The notes: generated by a model from the sequence alone, not told the origin. 64,000 nt of DNA from an uncultured Oscillospiraceae bacterium (GCA_900540865.1 UQHH01000006.1:12676-76675); one strand, 5' to 3'. Counted from the first letter of the stretch, positions 51,007-60,626 are shown. Numbers and translations are program-made.

Positions 51007-51999
51007 TTATCGCTCAATCATTTTCTCCATTTTGCTGCCAGTATCTTTCTCCTTCATTGTCTGAAATCCAAGTTTATGATAAAAATTCTCTTTTCCTTTG
51101 GATGCTCTTAATTCAATACACACTTTCCAGCCCGCCTGCATTGTATTTTTGATAAAGTTTTCTGAAAAACGGTAAAGAAACGTTCCTATCATCTGTCCTT
51201 GAAATTCTTTATGCACAATAAATTCTTTCATGAACCAGTGCATACCATAGTCTCCAAGCCAGTTAATGGTTGCTATGGCTGCCCCTTTATAACGAACTAT
51301 AAAGGATTTTGTACTGTTTTCTATGGCAAGCCGCATCTGTTGCGTTGATGGAGCATTCCAACCGATGGAAGAAAATAATTCCGCAAGCTCTTCAGCACGC
51401 ATATCCTGGCTTATTGTATAGCAGTCAATATCAAGCCCTTGCAATATACGAAGTTCCCGGATTCTTCTTTCTTCCAAACATTTGATGTAGCCTTCATAAC
51501 CAGACAGGTTATTTTTCTTTCCATATCCCTGAGATACATGGTAATCAATTACAGCGTTCAGCCAATCAGTTCCACGTTCATCAAGCACACTGTCAATTGC
51601 AGCTTTGACATCTGATTCATCTATGTAAATAATAATCGGATTTAACGGTTTAATTACTTTCGTTATCTCTGCGATGTAGCCTTTTGAAGATTCTTCATCC
51701 ATGCCAAACCGCATCATCGTTTCACACATAGGATTCTGCAGGTAAATACAGTTAAAAACATATATAGTATCTATGTCGGCTCCCTCTGCAAAAGAGCGCC
51801 ATTTAGCAAGGATTTTCTTTCGTTCTGTTTCAAAATCGGGAAAATCATAAGCTGCGTAATCTGCCGGATGTTCCTGTACGCCTTCATCGACACAAACGAC
51901 CTGCTTACCTTTTTTCTGTAGTTCCTCAGCAATCATTGCCGCTGTTGTACTCTTTCCACAGCCCGGAAGTCCTTCCACAATAATTAAATTTGTTTTCAT
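51007..51999 (-). CDS. P-loop kinase fused to GNAT acetyltransferase
   Basis: 330 residues. The N-terminal half (1-200) is a P-loop NTPase with IVEGLPGCGKSTTAAMIAEE, a DEGVQEHP segment and IIIYIDESDVKAAID, like small-molecule kinases. The C-terminal part (about 215-330) is a GNAT fold with MKEFIVHKEFQGQMIGTFLY as the acetyl-CoA loop region and FYHKLGFQTM at the end. The acceptor loop deviates from the common QxxGxG/A. Kinase-acetyltransferase fusions suggest small-molecule, for example antibiotic, modification, but the substrate is unknown. The codon use is AT-richer than neighbours, suggesting recent acquisition. SD GGAGGG. Confidence 0.75.
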   Translation of the reverse strand: MKTNLIIVEGLPGCGKSTTAAMIAEELQKKGKQVVCVDEGVQEHPADYAAYDFPDFETERKKILAKWRSFAEGADIDTIYVFNCIYLQNPMCETMMRFGMDEESSKGYIAEITKVIKPLNPIIIYIDESDVKAAIDSVLDERGTDWLNAVIDYHVSQGYGKKNNLSGYEGYIKCLEERRIRELRILQGLDIDCYTISQDMRAEELAELFSSIGWNAPSTQQMRLAIENSTKSFIVRYKGAAIATINWLGDYGMHWFMKEFIVHKEFQGQMIGTFLYRFSENFIKNTMQAGWKVCIELRASKGKENFYHKLGFQTMKEKDTGSKMEKMIER

Positions 52000-52124
52000 A
52001 AACCCTCCTATAAATTCCGGTTTGCCGAGTATGCCGGCCCTGCTTGCCGCTATTGAGAACGGCTAAAGAGGAAGTACGCGTTTATATTAATAACATGAAT
52101 TAAAACAGCCCTGCAAACTGGAAT

Positions 52125-52568
52125 TTACTGCCTGCTCATATATAAAAGAGGATAAGGATTTCCCTGCTCGTCATTTGCAGTTCTTTTGTAAACCTTAAAG
52201 CCCATGTGTTCATAGAAGCCTTTTGCAAGGGGATTTTGTTCATTGACCGCTAAATCATGAATCGAATATTTTTCTATTCCATATTTCAGCAGCTTCTTGC
52301 CGAAGCCTTTTCCTCTTTCTTCGTGAGAGATAAACAGCATTTCTAGACGCCGCCCTGCTATTCCCATAAAGCCCACAGGCGCTTGATTTTCGTTTTCCGC
52401 AATAATTAAATGAGGTATTTCATTCAACGCTTGCGGGACATATTCCTTGATACCCGCTATCTCACTCTCCGATAAAAAGAGATGTGTTGCCTTTACAGAG
52501 CTTTCCCACACGTCAAGCAGCTGTTGTATCAACTTCGAATTCCTGTCTTTTATTTCAATGACTTTCAT
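52125..52568 (-). CDS. GNAT N-acetyltransferase
   Basis: 147 residues with the single GNAT domain: a helical start (LLDVWESSVKATHLFLSESE), GFMGIAGRRLEMLFISHEER, the acetyl-CoA pyrophosphate loop RGKGFGKKLLKYGI (about 90-103) and a C-terminal YEHMGFKVYKRT. The substrate is unknown. The ATG at 52568 has a weak SD (AGGGAAC). It sits between recN and the P-loop/GNAT fusion in an AT-richer patch, so it may be part of the same acquired segment. Confidence 0.85.
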   Translation of the reverse strand: MKVIEIKDRNSKLIQQLLDVWESSVKATHLFLSESEIAGIKEYVPQALNEIPHLIIAENENQAPVGFMGIAGRRLEMLFISHEERGKGFGKKLLKYGIEKYSIHDLAVNEQNPLAKGFYEHMGFKVYKRTANDEQGNPYPLLYMSRQ

Positions 52569-52620
52569 TTTCAGTTCCCTATAAATTCCGGCTGAAAAAA
52601 ATTTCTTTACCGCCGAATAT

Positions 52621-54285
52621 TCAATATTTTTTATTGAGCATTTCCTCGGCATGCCTGAGCGTAAGCTCCGTAATCTCAACGCCGCCGATGATGCGCGCAA
52701 GCTCGTATTTACGCTGTTCCAGGCCGAGCTTCTTGACCTGTGTGAACGTCCTGCCGCTTTGTACCTCTTTTTGAATGAGGAAGTGCGTGCCGGCGAGCGC
52801 CGCAATCTGCGCCTGGTGCGTCACACAGATGACCTGCCTGCCTTTTGAAACCGCTTTGAGCTTTAAGCCGACCTTCTGCGCCGCGCTGCCGCTGATTCCG
52901 GTGTCTACCTCGTCGAAAATGAGCGTCGGCGTCTGGTCCTTATCGGCAAGCACGTTTTTGATTGCGAGCATCATACGGGAAAGCTCGCCGCCCGACGCGA
53001 TTTTGGATACGGGCTTCGGCTCTTCCCCGGGATTTGCCGAAATGAGCAGTTCTATTTTATCCATGCCGCTCGATGAAAGCGGGGTCGTCTGGAAATCGAC
53101 CGTAAGGCGAACGTTCGGCATATCGAGATAAGCCATTTCCGCCTGCACGCGCGCGGTAAAAAGGTTCGCCGCCTGACGGCGCTTCTCTGAAAGCGTAAGC
53201 GCCAGGCCCCTGGCCTGTTCAAACAGCGTTTCAAATTCCTGTTGCAGCGCTTCGAGGTTCGTGTCGTACTCCAACAGTGTTTGCAGCTCTTCATGCGCCT
53301 GCTGCGCAAACGTTAAAATATCCTCGATTGTCTCGCCGTATTTGCGCGACAGCCGGTAGATTAAATCGAGCCTCTGCTCGATTCCGCCCAAATCGAACTG
53401 TTCCTCCCGCGCGCTGTCTGAAAGCTCCAAAAGCGAGGACGAGCAGTCCTGTATGTCGTAGAACGCGTCGCGCACACGGGCGGAAAGCGCTTTGATTTCC
53501 GGCAGGTACTCCTGCGCGCCCTCGAGCGTGTCCGCCGCTTCCTCCAGCAGGCGCATAGCGTTTATCTCGTTTTCGCCGCCGAGCAGCTCATGTGCGCCCA
53601 AAAGCGCGCTTTGCACGCGCTCGCGGTTGAGCGCGAGGCTTTTTTGCTCGCTCAAAGCTTCAAGCTCGCCCGGAACGAGGGCCGCCGCGTCGATTTCTTC
53701 TGTCTGGTAGCGCAGCAGGTCGATTCTGCGCGCGCGCTGCGCGTCGTCGGTTTTCATTGCTTCCAGCCTGTGCTTGCAGTCGCGAAGCTTTGAAAACACG
53801 GTGCGGTAGGCCGTGTATGTATCGCCGAAATCAGCAAAGCCGTCTATGTATTCCTGGTGCGCGCTTTGCTGCATCAGCTCGCCGCTTTCGTGCTGCCCGT
53901 GAATATCGATTAAGAAAGACGCAATATCCCGCAGGACGCTGACCGTCGCCGGACGCGAATTGATACGGCAGGCCGTTTTGCCCGACGCGCCGATTTCCCT
54001 GTGCAAAATGAGCGTGCCGTCCTCTTCCGCCGGAAAGCCGTATTCTGTTAGCTTTGCCGCGGTTTTTCCGTCTACGTCTGTAAAAACGGCGCTGACGCAC
54101 GCGCTTTGCGCGCCCGTGCGCACGATGTCCTTGGACGTGCGTTTTCCGAGCACGGCGCTCAATGCGTCGATGACGATTGATTTTCCCGCGCCCGTTTCAC
54201 CGGTTAAGACGTTGAAGCCTCCGGCAAACTCAATCTGCGTCTTTTCAATGACCGCGATATTTTCAATGTAAAGGGATGAAAGCAT
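52621..54285 (-). CDS. recN: RecN DNA repair protein
   Basis: 554 residues, SMC-like. Walker A FNVLTGETGAGKSIVIDAL (about 24-42), the coiled-coil arms (about 150-370), and signature-plus-Walker B SGGELSRMMLAIKNV and TLIFDEVDTGISGSAAQKVG near the C-terminus. RecN gathers broken ends early in double-strand break repair. The ATG follows GAGGAAG. It is the last gene of the nusB-recN operon, 16 bases after argR. Confidence 0.96.
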   Translation of the reverse strand: MLSSLYIENIAVIEKTQIEFAGGFNVLTGETGAGKSIVIDALSAVLGKRTSKDIVRTGAQSACVSAVFTDVDGKTAAKLTEYGFPAEEDGTLILHREIGASGKTACRINSRPATVSVLRDIASFLIDIHGQHESGELMQQSAHQEYIDGFADFGDTYTAYRTVFSKLRDCKHRLEAMKTDDAQRARRIDLLRYQTEEIDAAALVPGELEALSEQKSLALNRERVQSALLGAHELLGGENEINAMRLLEEAADTLEGAQEYLPEIKALSARVRDAFYDIQDCSSSLLELSDSAREEQFDLGGIEQRLDLIYRLSRKYGETIEDILTFAQQAHEELQTLLEYDTNLEALQQEFETLFEQARGLALTLSEKRRQAANLFTARVQAEMAYLDMPNVRLTVDFQTTPLSSSGMDKIELLISANPGEEPKPVSKIASGGELSRMMLAIKNVLADKDQTPTLIFDEVDTGISGSAAQKVGLKLKAVSKGRQVICVTHQAQIAALAGTHFLIQKEVQSGRTFTQVKKLGLEQRKYELARIIGGVEITELTLRHAEEMLNKKY

Positions 54286-54300
54286 AAGAATCTTCCTCTA

Positions 54301-54747
54301 TCATAACAGCTTTTTCAGTTCCGATGTGAGCGTAACCGCCTTTGCGTTGCTTCGCGCAACGATGAAAATAGAGTCGTCGCCCGCGATTGTGCCGACGACT
54401 CCGTCCCATTCCATGGAATCGAGCGCCGCGCATACGCCCTGCGCCATACCGTTGATGGTCTTGAGCACAATCATGTTGCCGGCAAAATCGATATGCTGGA
54501 CGGTCGTGGAAAAGAGGGTATGGATGTTCGCGCTGATGTCCATCTGGCTTCTGCTGCCCGTCGTATATTTGTAAGCGCCGTCCTTGCCGAGCGTCTTTAA
54601 CAGGCGAAGCTCCTTAATATCGCGCGAAACGGTCGCCTGCGTTACATCGTAGCCCTCTTCCCGCAGGCGGCGCAGAAGCTCCTCCTGCGTGTCGATGGTG
54701 TAGCTCTGGATGAGCTCCAATATTTTTGCGTGGCGTTTTGTTTTCAT
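54301..54747 (-). CDS. argR: Arginine repressor ArgR/AhrC
   Basis: 148 residues. The N-terminal winged helix (YDVTQATVSRDIKELRLLKT) is joined to the C-terminal oligomerisation domain with the arginine-binding GTIAGDDSIFIVARS (GDD). It is the arginine-responsive repressor/activator. In Firmicutes it lies next to recN in the same order. No arginine biosynthesis genes are in the window. Confidence 0.96.
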   Translation of the reverse strand: MKTKRHAKILELIQSYTIDTQEELLRRLREEGYDVTQATVSRDIKELRLLKTLGKDGAYKYTTGSRSQMDISANIHTLFSTTVQHIDFAGNMIVLKTINGMAQGVCAALDSMEWDGVVGTIAGDDSIFIVARSNAKAVTLTSELKKLL

Positions 54748-54762
54748 AATGAAAGCACCTCG

Positions 54763-55617
54763 TTAAACAATCCTGTGGCTGAGCTTTTCGCTCAGCACCC
54801 TGTAAAAGCTCTTATCATGCAGAAAAATAAGCTTCGCGGAAATATCCGCTTTTTCTATTTTAATCCGGTCGCCTGAGGAGATTTTTTCCGAATCCTGCCC
54901 GTCTACCGTTAAATAGACCTCCGCGTTGTCCTGGTCCTCCGCCCTAACGGTAAGGCGCGATTGGTCGCAAAACAGCACCGAGCGGGAGAACAGGGAATGC
55001 GGGCAGACCGGCGTGAGCAGGATACACTGCATATGCGGCTGGATAACCGGCCCTCCGGCGGAAAGCGAATAGGCGGTAGAGCCCGTCGGCGTAGAAAACA
55101 GCAGGCCGTCCGCGCGGTATTCGCTGATTTCCTCATCGTTTAAGGAAACCGTTAAATCGATGATGCGCGAAAGCGAGCCGCGCGAGACCGTCACGTCGTT
55201 AAGCGCGTAATATACCTTCTCGCTGTTTTTCTTGATTACGGCCGCCTTGAGCATCATCCTGTTTTCACAATGGTAGTCTCCGGTAAACAGGCGCGAAAGC
55301 TCACAGAGCTTATTGGGCTCAAGCCCCGCTACGAAGCCGAGCCGCCCGAGGTTTATGCCGAGCAGGGGCTTTCCGGCCGCCGCCGCGTATTTTGCGACGC
55401 TGATGATGGTGCCGTCGCCGCCGACCGTTATAACGATGTCACAGGCGGTAATCAGCGCGTCGATGCTTTGATAGAAACGCGCGCCGTCCGGCACGTACTT
55501 TTGGTATTCCTCCAGAAGCATCGGCACGCCGCCGTTTTTCATGAGGATTTCCGCGACCCTTTTCGTACACGCGGGCGCGCCCTCCTTCGTTGGGTTCGGT
55601 ACGATTGCAAAATTCAA
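54763..55617 (-). CDS. nadK: NAD kinase
   Basis: About 284 residues. The ATP-NAD kinase signatures are TVGGDGTIISVAKYA (GGDG) and STPTGSTAYSLSAGGPVI. It makes NADP from NAD; nadE in the window (15.5-17.4 kb) supplies the NAD. The start is TTG at 55617, after AAGGGTGAT, which gives the family N-terminus MNFAIVPN; in-frame sequence upstream runs into tlyA. The SD is inside the end of tlyA, so the two are coupled. Confidence 0.94.
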   Translation of the reverse strand: MNFAIVPNPTKEGAPACTKRVAEILMKNGGVPMLLEEYQKYVPDGARFYQSIDALITACDIVITVGGDGTIISVAKYAAAAGKPLLGINLGRLGFVAGLEPNKLCELSRLFTGDYHCENRMMLKAAVIKKNSEKVYYALNDVTVSRGSLSRIIDLTVSLNDEEISEYRADGLLFSTPTGSTAYSLSAGGPVIQPHMQCILLTPVCPHSLFSRSVLFCDQSRLTVRAEDQDNAEVYLTVDGQDSEKISSGDRIKIEKADISAKLIFLHDKSFYRVLSEKLSHRIV

Positions 55618-55618
55618 A

Positions 55619-56437
55619 TCAATCACCCTTTTTGTCGAGTTGTTCGTGCGAACGCGCGGCAAGCTCCTTTGGGTCCATATTGCAGAGCATCCGCCCTTCC
55701 CGCGATTTTTGCAGGCAGATTAAATATTCGATATTGCCTTCCGGCCCTTTGATTGGGGAAAAATCAAGCCCCAATACATCAAAGCCGTTTGCAAGGCAGA
55801 ACGTACAGACCGATTCAATCACCTGCGTATGTACCTGCACGTCCCGCACGACGCCCTTTTTGCCGACCTTTTCCCTGCCCGCCTCGAACTGCGGCTTAAT
55901 CAGGCAGACTGCCCGGCCGCCGTCCTTCAGGAATTCGCGCGCGACGGGCAGCACGAGCTTCAGGGAGATAAAGGAAACGTCCACGCTGAAGAAATCGAGC
56001 TCGTCCGGCACCTGCTCCTTTTTCACCTTGCGGATGTTCGTGCGCTCCATATTGATTACGCGTTCATCGTTCCTGAGCTTCCAGTCGAGCTGCCCGTAGC
56101 CAACGTCCACGGCGTAAACCCTGTCCGCGCCGTTTTGCAGCATACAGTCGGTAAAGCCGCCGGTGGAGGCGCCGATATCCATTGTAATTTTACCTTTTAA
56201 ATCAATGCCGAAGCTCTCCATTGCCTTTTCCAGCTTGAAGCCGCCGCGGCTGACATATTTGGGCGTGCCCGCGCGTACCTCGAGCGTTACGTCCGCGGGA
56301 TACACGGCGCCCGGCTTATCCGCCTTTTGGTTGTCCGCGTATACAAGCCCCGCCATAATGACCGCCTTGGCCTTTTCCCTGCTCTGCGTATAGCCGCGCT
56401 CAAACACGAGCGTATCGAGCCGTTTTTTCTCACTCAA
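55619..56437 (-). CDS. tlyA: TlyA-family rRNA methyltransferase/hemolysin
   Basis: 272 residues. An N-terminal S4 domain (KRLDTLVFERGYTQSREKAK) is fused to an FtsJ-like methyltransferase with MDIGASTGGFTDCMLQ (about 83-98) and VYAVDVGYGQLDW. TlyA 2'-O-methylates 16S and 23S rRNA, which capreomycin needs for binding; the haemolysin label is historical. It sits one base after dxs. Order dxs-tlyA-nadK-argR-recN is the Firmicute standard. Confidence 0.94.
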   Translation of the reverse strand: MSEKKRLDTLVFERGYTQSREKAKAVIMAGLVYADNQKADKPGAVYPADVTLEVRAGTPKYVSRGGFKLEKAMESFGIDLKGKITMDIGASTGGFTDCMLQNGADRVYAVDVGYGQLDWKLRNDERVINMERTNIRKVKKEQVPDELDFFSVDVSFISLKLVLPVAREFLKDGGRAVCLIKPQFEAGREKVGKKGVVRDVQVHTQVIESVCTFCLANGFDVLGLDFSPIKGPEGNIEYLICLQKSREGRMLCNMDPKELAARSHEQLDKKGD

Positions 56438-56438
56438 T

Positions 56439-58316
56439 TTATTTCAAGTCCTCCCGAATCCCTTTGCTGATGATATTCGCCATGCCGCTGTCGTCCAGGG
56501 AAAGCGCCTTTAAGGCGGATTCGACCGACGACTGCTGGACAAAGCGGTTATCGATTGCCGTCAGGCTGTAATTGCCGTTCCAGCGCGTGCCGGACAGCTC
56601 AAACAAAAAATGCTCTCCCACGCCGCCGGCTGCCATGCCCTCTTCAAAAAAGAAAATGTAAGAAAAACGCTTTGCCCCAGCAATCGCTTCCTTGGGAACC
56701 GGCTTGATGCGCCCGAGCTTTAAAATGCAGATGTCGATGCCCTTTTTAAACAGCCGTTCCTTTGCAAGGCACGCATAGCTGAACAGCCTGCCATATGTGA
56801 TTAAAAGCGTTTGCGCGTTGGGGTTGCCGTAAAAATCAAAGGTTTTTTTGCCCCATTTGAAGTCATGCGGCCGGTATAGCTCCCCGCCGCGCGGGTAGCG
56901 AACCGCGACGATACCGCGGTTTGTGTAGGCGGCTGTCTGCATATCGCGCTGAAGCTCGTCAAAGTAGGACGGGCTGTAAATCACGGCGCCCGGAATCGAA
57001 TTCAAAAGCGCGACGTCGAACACGCCCTGGTGTGTTTCGCCGTCCTCGCCGACGATTCCGGCGCGGTCGATTGCTAAAATCACGTGCAGCTTCTGCGTGG
57101 CGATGTCGTGGATAATCTGGTCCACTCCGCGCTGCAAAAAGGTGGAGTACACCGCAAATACCGGGAGCATCCCGCCCGCGGCCAGGCCGCCCGCAAAGGT
57201 GACGGCGTGCTCCTCCGCGATTCCTACGTCGAAAAAGCGGTCCTTGTACTGGCGGCAAAAGCCGTTAAGGCCGGTCGCGGATTTCATTGCCGCCGTAATG
57301 GCGCAGATGCGCTTGTCGCTGCGGGCCATTTCACAGAGCTTTTCACCGAATACGTTTGAAAAGCCTTTTCCCTTTGTAATCGGCTCGCCTGTTTCTACAT
57401 CGAAGCTCGAAATGCCGTGAAAGTTTTTCGGGTCGTCCTCCGCGTACTGGTAGCCCTTGCCCTTCGTCGTCACAACGTGCACCAGCACAGGGCCCTTTAC
57501 ATTCTTTGCCGCGTTGAACGCGTTTTCAAGCTCCTCGAAATTATGCCCCTCGACCGGCCCGTAATAGGTAAAGCCCATGTCGTCGAAGAGCGTGTCCTTA
57601 TATACCATTTTGCGCAGGCTCGACTTGGAGCGCTGTAATATCCTCCTGATAGGGTTGCCGACGACAGGCGTGTGTATCAGCGCCTTTTCCACCCTGCTTT
57701 TTACACGCAGGTAGGCGGGCTTGATGCGGATGCCCGTGAGATACCGCGCCATAGAGCCGACATTGCGGGAGATAGACATTTTGTTGTCGTTCAAAACGAC
57801 GATGAAGTTCTTCTTGAACCTTCCCGCGTTGTTGAGCCCCTCGTACGCAAGGCCGCCCGTTAGCGCGCCGTCGCCGATGACCGCGATGGTATAGCCGTCC
57901 TCTCCCTTTAACTCCTTAGCCTGCGCAATTCCGAAGGCTGCGGAAATGGAGGTGCTGCTGTGCCCCGCGTTGAACGCGTCGTACGGGCTTTCGCACCGCT
58001 TCGGGAACCCGGAAATACCGCCTTCGGTGCGGATTGTACCGATGTCCTGAAATCTTCCGGTCAAAATTTTGTGCGTATAGCATTGATGGCCGACGTCCCA
58101 GACGATTCTGTCCTCTACCCGCGGAAACGCCTTGAGCATGGCGACCGTGAGCTCGACCGTACCGAGGTTTGAGGCCAGATGCCCGCCGTTTTTTGAAACG
58201 GCGTCCACAATGACCTGCCTGATTTCAGAACATAATTCATTTAATTCGCCATCTGTCAAATACCGTAAATCATCGGGAGATTCTAATTTATCCAGAACCT
58301 GATATTCACCATCCAC
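56439..58316 (-). CDS. dxs: 1-deoxy-D-xylulose-5-phosphate synthase
   Basis: About 625 residues. TPP-binding GDGALTGGLAYEGLNNAGRF (about 150) and LNDNKMSIS, the transketolase-like MFLTFAxG-equivalent FAGGLAAGGM, and DRAGIVGEDGETHQGVFD. It makes DXP, the first committed MEP-pathway compound; ispE (13 kb) and ispA are also in the window. The GTG at 58316, after GGGGAGGTT, gives the family N-terminus; an ATG at 58334 abuts an SD-like sequence. Last residues end in a short Lys-rich tail. Confidence 0.94.
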   Translation of the reverse strand: MDGEYQVLDKLESPDDLRYLTDGELNELCSEIRQVIVDAVSKNGGHLASNLGTVELTVAMLKAFPRVEDRIVWDVGHQCYTHKILTGRFQDIGTIRTEGGISGFPKRCESPYDAFNAGHSSTSISAAFGIAQAKELKGEDGYTIAVIGDGALTGGLAYEGLNNAGRFKKNFIVVLNDNKMSISRNVGSMARYLTGIRIKPAYLRVKSRVEKALIHTPVVGNPIRRILQRSKSSLRKMVYKDTLFDDMGFTYYGPVEGHNFEELENAFNAAKNVKGPVLVHVVTTKGKGYQYAEDDPKNFHGISSFDVETGEPITKGKGFSNVFGEKLCEMARSDKRICAITAAMKSATGLNGFCRQYKDRFFDVGIAEEHAVTFAGGLAAGGMLPVFAVYSTFLQRGVDQIIHDIATQKLHVILAIDRAGIVGEDGETHQGVFDVALLNSIPGAVIYSPSYFDELQRDMQTAAYTNRGIVAVRYPRGGELYRPHDFKWGKKTFDFYGNPNAQTLLITYGRLFSYACLAKERLFKKGIDICILKLGRIKPVPKEAIAGAKRFSYIFFFEEGMAAGGVGEHFLFELSGTRWNGNYSLTAIDNRFVQQSSVESALKALSLDDSGMANIISKGIREDLK

Positions 58317-58361
58317 AACCTGAAACCTCCCCATCCTCGTTTATTTCCACATACAAAAATA

Positions 58362-59228
58362 TCAGCGGTCCCTTTGCGCGAGCTGCCGCGCAAGCTCCAC
58401 AAGCTCTTCGGCGTCGTTCGGGAACGCCGCGAGCGCGGACACGGCCTTTTCTGTAAGCTCTTCGACGAGCGCTTTGCATTTATCGATTCCAAGCAGGGAG
58501 ACATACGTGGATTTTTTGTTTTCCCCGTCGCTTCCGATAGGTTTGCCAAGCGTTTCGCTGTCAGCCGTCACGTCCAGAATGTCGTCTACAATCTGGAAAG
58601 CAAGGCCTATGCTTTCGGCGTACGCTTCGGCAGCCGCGCACAGCCTTTCGTCCGCTCCCGCGCAGACGCATCCCAGCACGCAGGCCGCGCGGATGAGCGC
58701 GCCCGTTTTTTTGCCGTCCATGATTTTAAGCACCTCGATGGGCGCTTCCTTTTCCTCGCTTTGCAAATCGACGACCTGCCCGCCGACCATCCCAAGCGCG
58801 CCGCAGGCGTTTGCAAGGTACTCGCCCGCCTTTGCAAGCCGTTGGGCGTTGTCCTTATCCGCCCCGCACAGGAGCGTTTCAAACGCGAGCGCCTGAAGCG
58901 CGTCGCCGGCAAGCAGGGCGATGTCCTCACCGAACCTGATATGGTTCGACGGCCTGCCGCGGCGCATGTCGTCGTCGTCCATGCACGGCAAATCGTCGTG
59001 AATGAGCGAGTAGGTATGAATCATCTCCACCGCGCAGGCGCAGCCGAGCGCCTGTTCTTCCGTTCCCCCGCACAGGCGGCAGAACGCGAGCGTCAGGCGT
59101 GGGCGGATTCGCTTGCCGCCCGCCATAAGGCTGTATTCCATCGCGTCGATTACGTCTTTTTCCATGCAGTCCCTGCCGGGCAGGCAGTTTAAAAGCGCCC
59201 GCTCGATTAATTCAATATCATTCTTCAT
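58362..59228 (-). CDS. ispA: Polyprenyl (farnesyl) diphosphate synthase
   Basis: About 288 residues. First aspartate-rich motif YSLIHDDLPCMDDDDMRRG (about 80-98) and second QIVDDILDVTAD (about 228), with GKRIRPRLTL between substrate helices. It condenses IPP with allylic diphosphates to geranyl/farnesyl diphosphate. The ATG at 59228 lies 11 bases inside the end of xseB, and GGAGGAAC is its SD. Gene order xseA-xseB-ispA-dxs is conserved in Firmicutes. Confidence 0.95.
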   Translation of the reverse strand: MKNDIELIERALLNCLPGRDCMEKDVIDAMEYSLMAGGKRIRPRLTLAFCRLCGGTEEQALGCACAVEMIHTYSLIHDDLPCMDDDDMRRGRPSNHIRFGEDIALLAGDALQALAFETLLCGADKDNAQRLAKAGEYLANACGALGMVGGQVVDLQSEEKEAPIEVLKIMDGKKTGALIRAACVLGCVCAGADERLCAAAEAYAESIGLAFQIVDDILDVTADSETLGKPIGSDGENKKSTYVSLLGIDKCKALVEELTEKAVSALAAFPNDAEELVELARQLAQRDR

Positions 59229-59436
59229 CCGTCTGTTCCTCCGGTACGGCAAGCACCTCGATTTTCTGCTGCGCGTCCTTGAGTGCGCCGTAGCAGAACG
59301 AGGTGAGCTTCGTGCCTTCTTCAAAAAGCTTTAAAGACTCTTCCAGCGGCAGGCTGCCCTGCTCTAAAAGGGCGACTACCTGCGAAAGCCTGTCTACCGC
59401 TTCTTCATACGTTTTGTAAGCCTTCATGTTTATCAT
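59218..59436 (-). CDS. xseB: Exodeoxyribonuclease VII small subunit
   Basis: 72 residues: YKTYEEAVDRLSQVVALLEQ, GSLPLEESLKLFEEGTKLTS, a helical hairpin matching XseB. With XseA it forms exonuclease VII. The ATG overlaps the xseA stop (ATGA), giving coupled translation. Confidence 0.95.
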   Translation of the reverse strand: MINMKAYKTYEEAVDRLSQVVALLEQGSLPLEESLKLFEEGTKLTSFCYGALKDAQQKIEVLAVPEEQTDEE

Positions 59437-60626
59437 TCCTTTACTGCGCAGTTTATACTGCCGTCTGATAAAAGCAGGGAAAATTCGTCCCCATTTTTTA
59501 GCTCCTTTACGCTTTTCAGCGCCTTGCCGTCCCTGCTCGCGACGGCGTAGCCGCGCGACAGGATATGCAGGGGGCTTAAAGCGTCGAGCTGTGAGGACAG
59601 CATGGAAAGCCGCTGCTTTTTCGCTGTAATTTCCTTATCGATTCCCAAAGTAAGCCGCTGGGAAAGCCGGTCGAGCGTCAGGCTGTTCTGCGTAATATAA
59701 CAGTCAAACGGGTTTTTGAGCCAGCGCGATGAAGAAAGCGCGGCTACACGCGCCCGGTTTGCCGACAGCGTTGTTTCCATCTGCTTTTTCATACGGAGGG
59801 AAAAGCCTTTCAGCTCTTCCTTCAGCTCCTCCTGGTCGGGTACGCACAGCTCCGCCGCCGCCGAAGGCGTGGACGCGCGCAGGTCTGACACAAAGTCGCA
59901 TATGGTAAAATCGGTTTCGTGCCCGACTGCTGATATTACGGGCGTATTCGCGCCATATACGGCGCGGGCGAGCGTTTCGTCGTTAAAGGCTGCTAAATCC
60001 TCGGCACTGCCGCCGCCGCGTCCGAGGATGATGACGTCGCAGAGGTTTTCCCTGTCCATGTATTTCACAGCCCGCGCCAGCTGCGCGGCTGCCCCTGCTC
60101 CCTGGACAAGCACGGGACAGAGCAGCACGTCCGCCAGCGGGTACCTTCTCTTTAATATGCTTTCAATGTCCCTGCGCGCAGCGCCCGTGGGCGAGGTAAT
60201 TACGCCGATTTTCCGCGGCATCAGGGGAATTGGTTTTTTATGTGCCTGGTCGAACAGGCCTTCGCGCGACAGCTTGTTTTTGAGCTGCTCGAACGCGACG
60301 GCGAGAGAGCCCGCCCCGTCGGGCTGCATGTCCTCCACATAGAGCTGGTACTGGCCGGAGGCCTCGTATACGGAAACACGCCCGCGCACAATGACCTTCA
60401 TGCCGTTTTCCGGCAAGAACCGCAGGCGCGCCGCGCTGCTTGAGAACATAACCGCCTTAACAGCCGCTTTTTCATCCTTTAAAGAGAAATAGAGGTGCCC
60501 CGACCGGTAATGGCCCGATAGGTTCGAGATTTCACCCGTAACGAAAACGTTCGACAGGTTTTGGTCGCCGTCGAGCAGGGATTTGATATAAAAGTTGAGC
60601 TGCGATACGGAAATCATCGCGTTCAT
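59433..60626 (-). CDS. xseA: Exodeoxyribonuclease VII large subunit
   Basis: 397 residues. An N-terminal OB-fold (SVSQLNFYIKSLLDGDQNLS, VFVTGEISNLSGH) precedes the catalytic core with IGVITSPTGAARRDIESIL, ILGRGGGSAEDLAAFNDE and SAVGHETDFTICDFVSDLRA. A coiled-coil and a short tail end it. Degrades single-stranded DNA with XseB. The ATG overlaps the M22 gene's stop (ATGA). Confidence 0.96.
   Translation of the reverse strand: MNAMISVSQLNFYIKSLLDGDQNLSNVFVTGEISNLSGHYRSGHLYFSLKDEKAAVKAVMFSSSAARLRFLPENGMKVIVRGRVSVYEASGQYQLYVEDMQPDGAGSLAVAFEQLKNKLSREGLFDQAHKKPIPLMPRKIGVITSPTGAARRDIESILKRRYPLADVLLCPVLVQGAGAAAQLARAVKYMDRENLCDVIILGRGGGSAEDLAAFNDETLARAVYGANTPVISAVGHETDFTICDFVSDLRASTPSAAAELCVPDQEELKEELKGFSLRMKKQMETTLSANRARVAALSSSRWLKNPFDCYITQNSLTLDRLSQRLTLGIDKEITAKKQRLSMLSSQLDALSPLHILSRGYAVASRDGKALKSVKELKNGDEFSLLLSDGSINCAVKE

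Noticed and set aside
51007..52568. Mobile element or prophage at the AT-richer patch
   Set aside because: No integrase, transposase, terminal repeats or attachment-like duplication is visible; only base composition hints at transfer.
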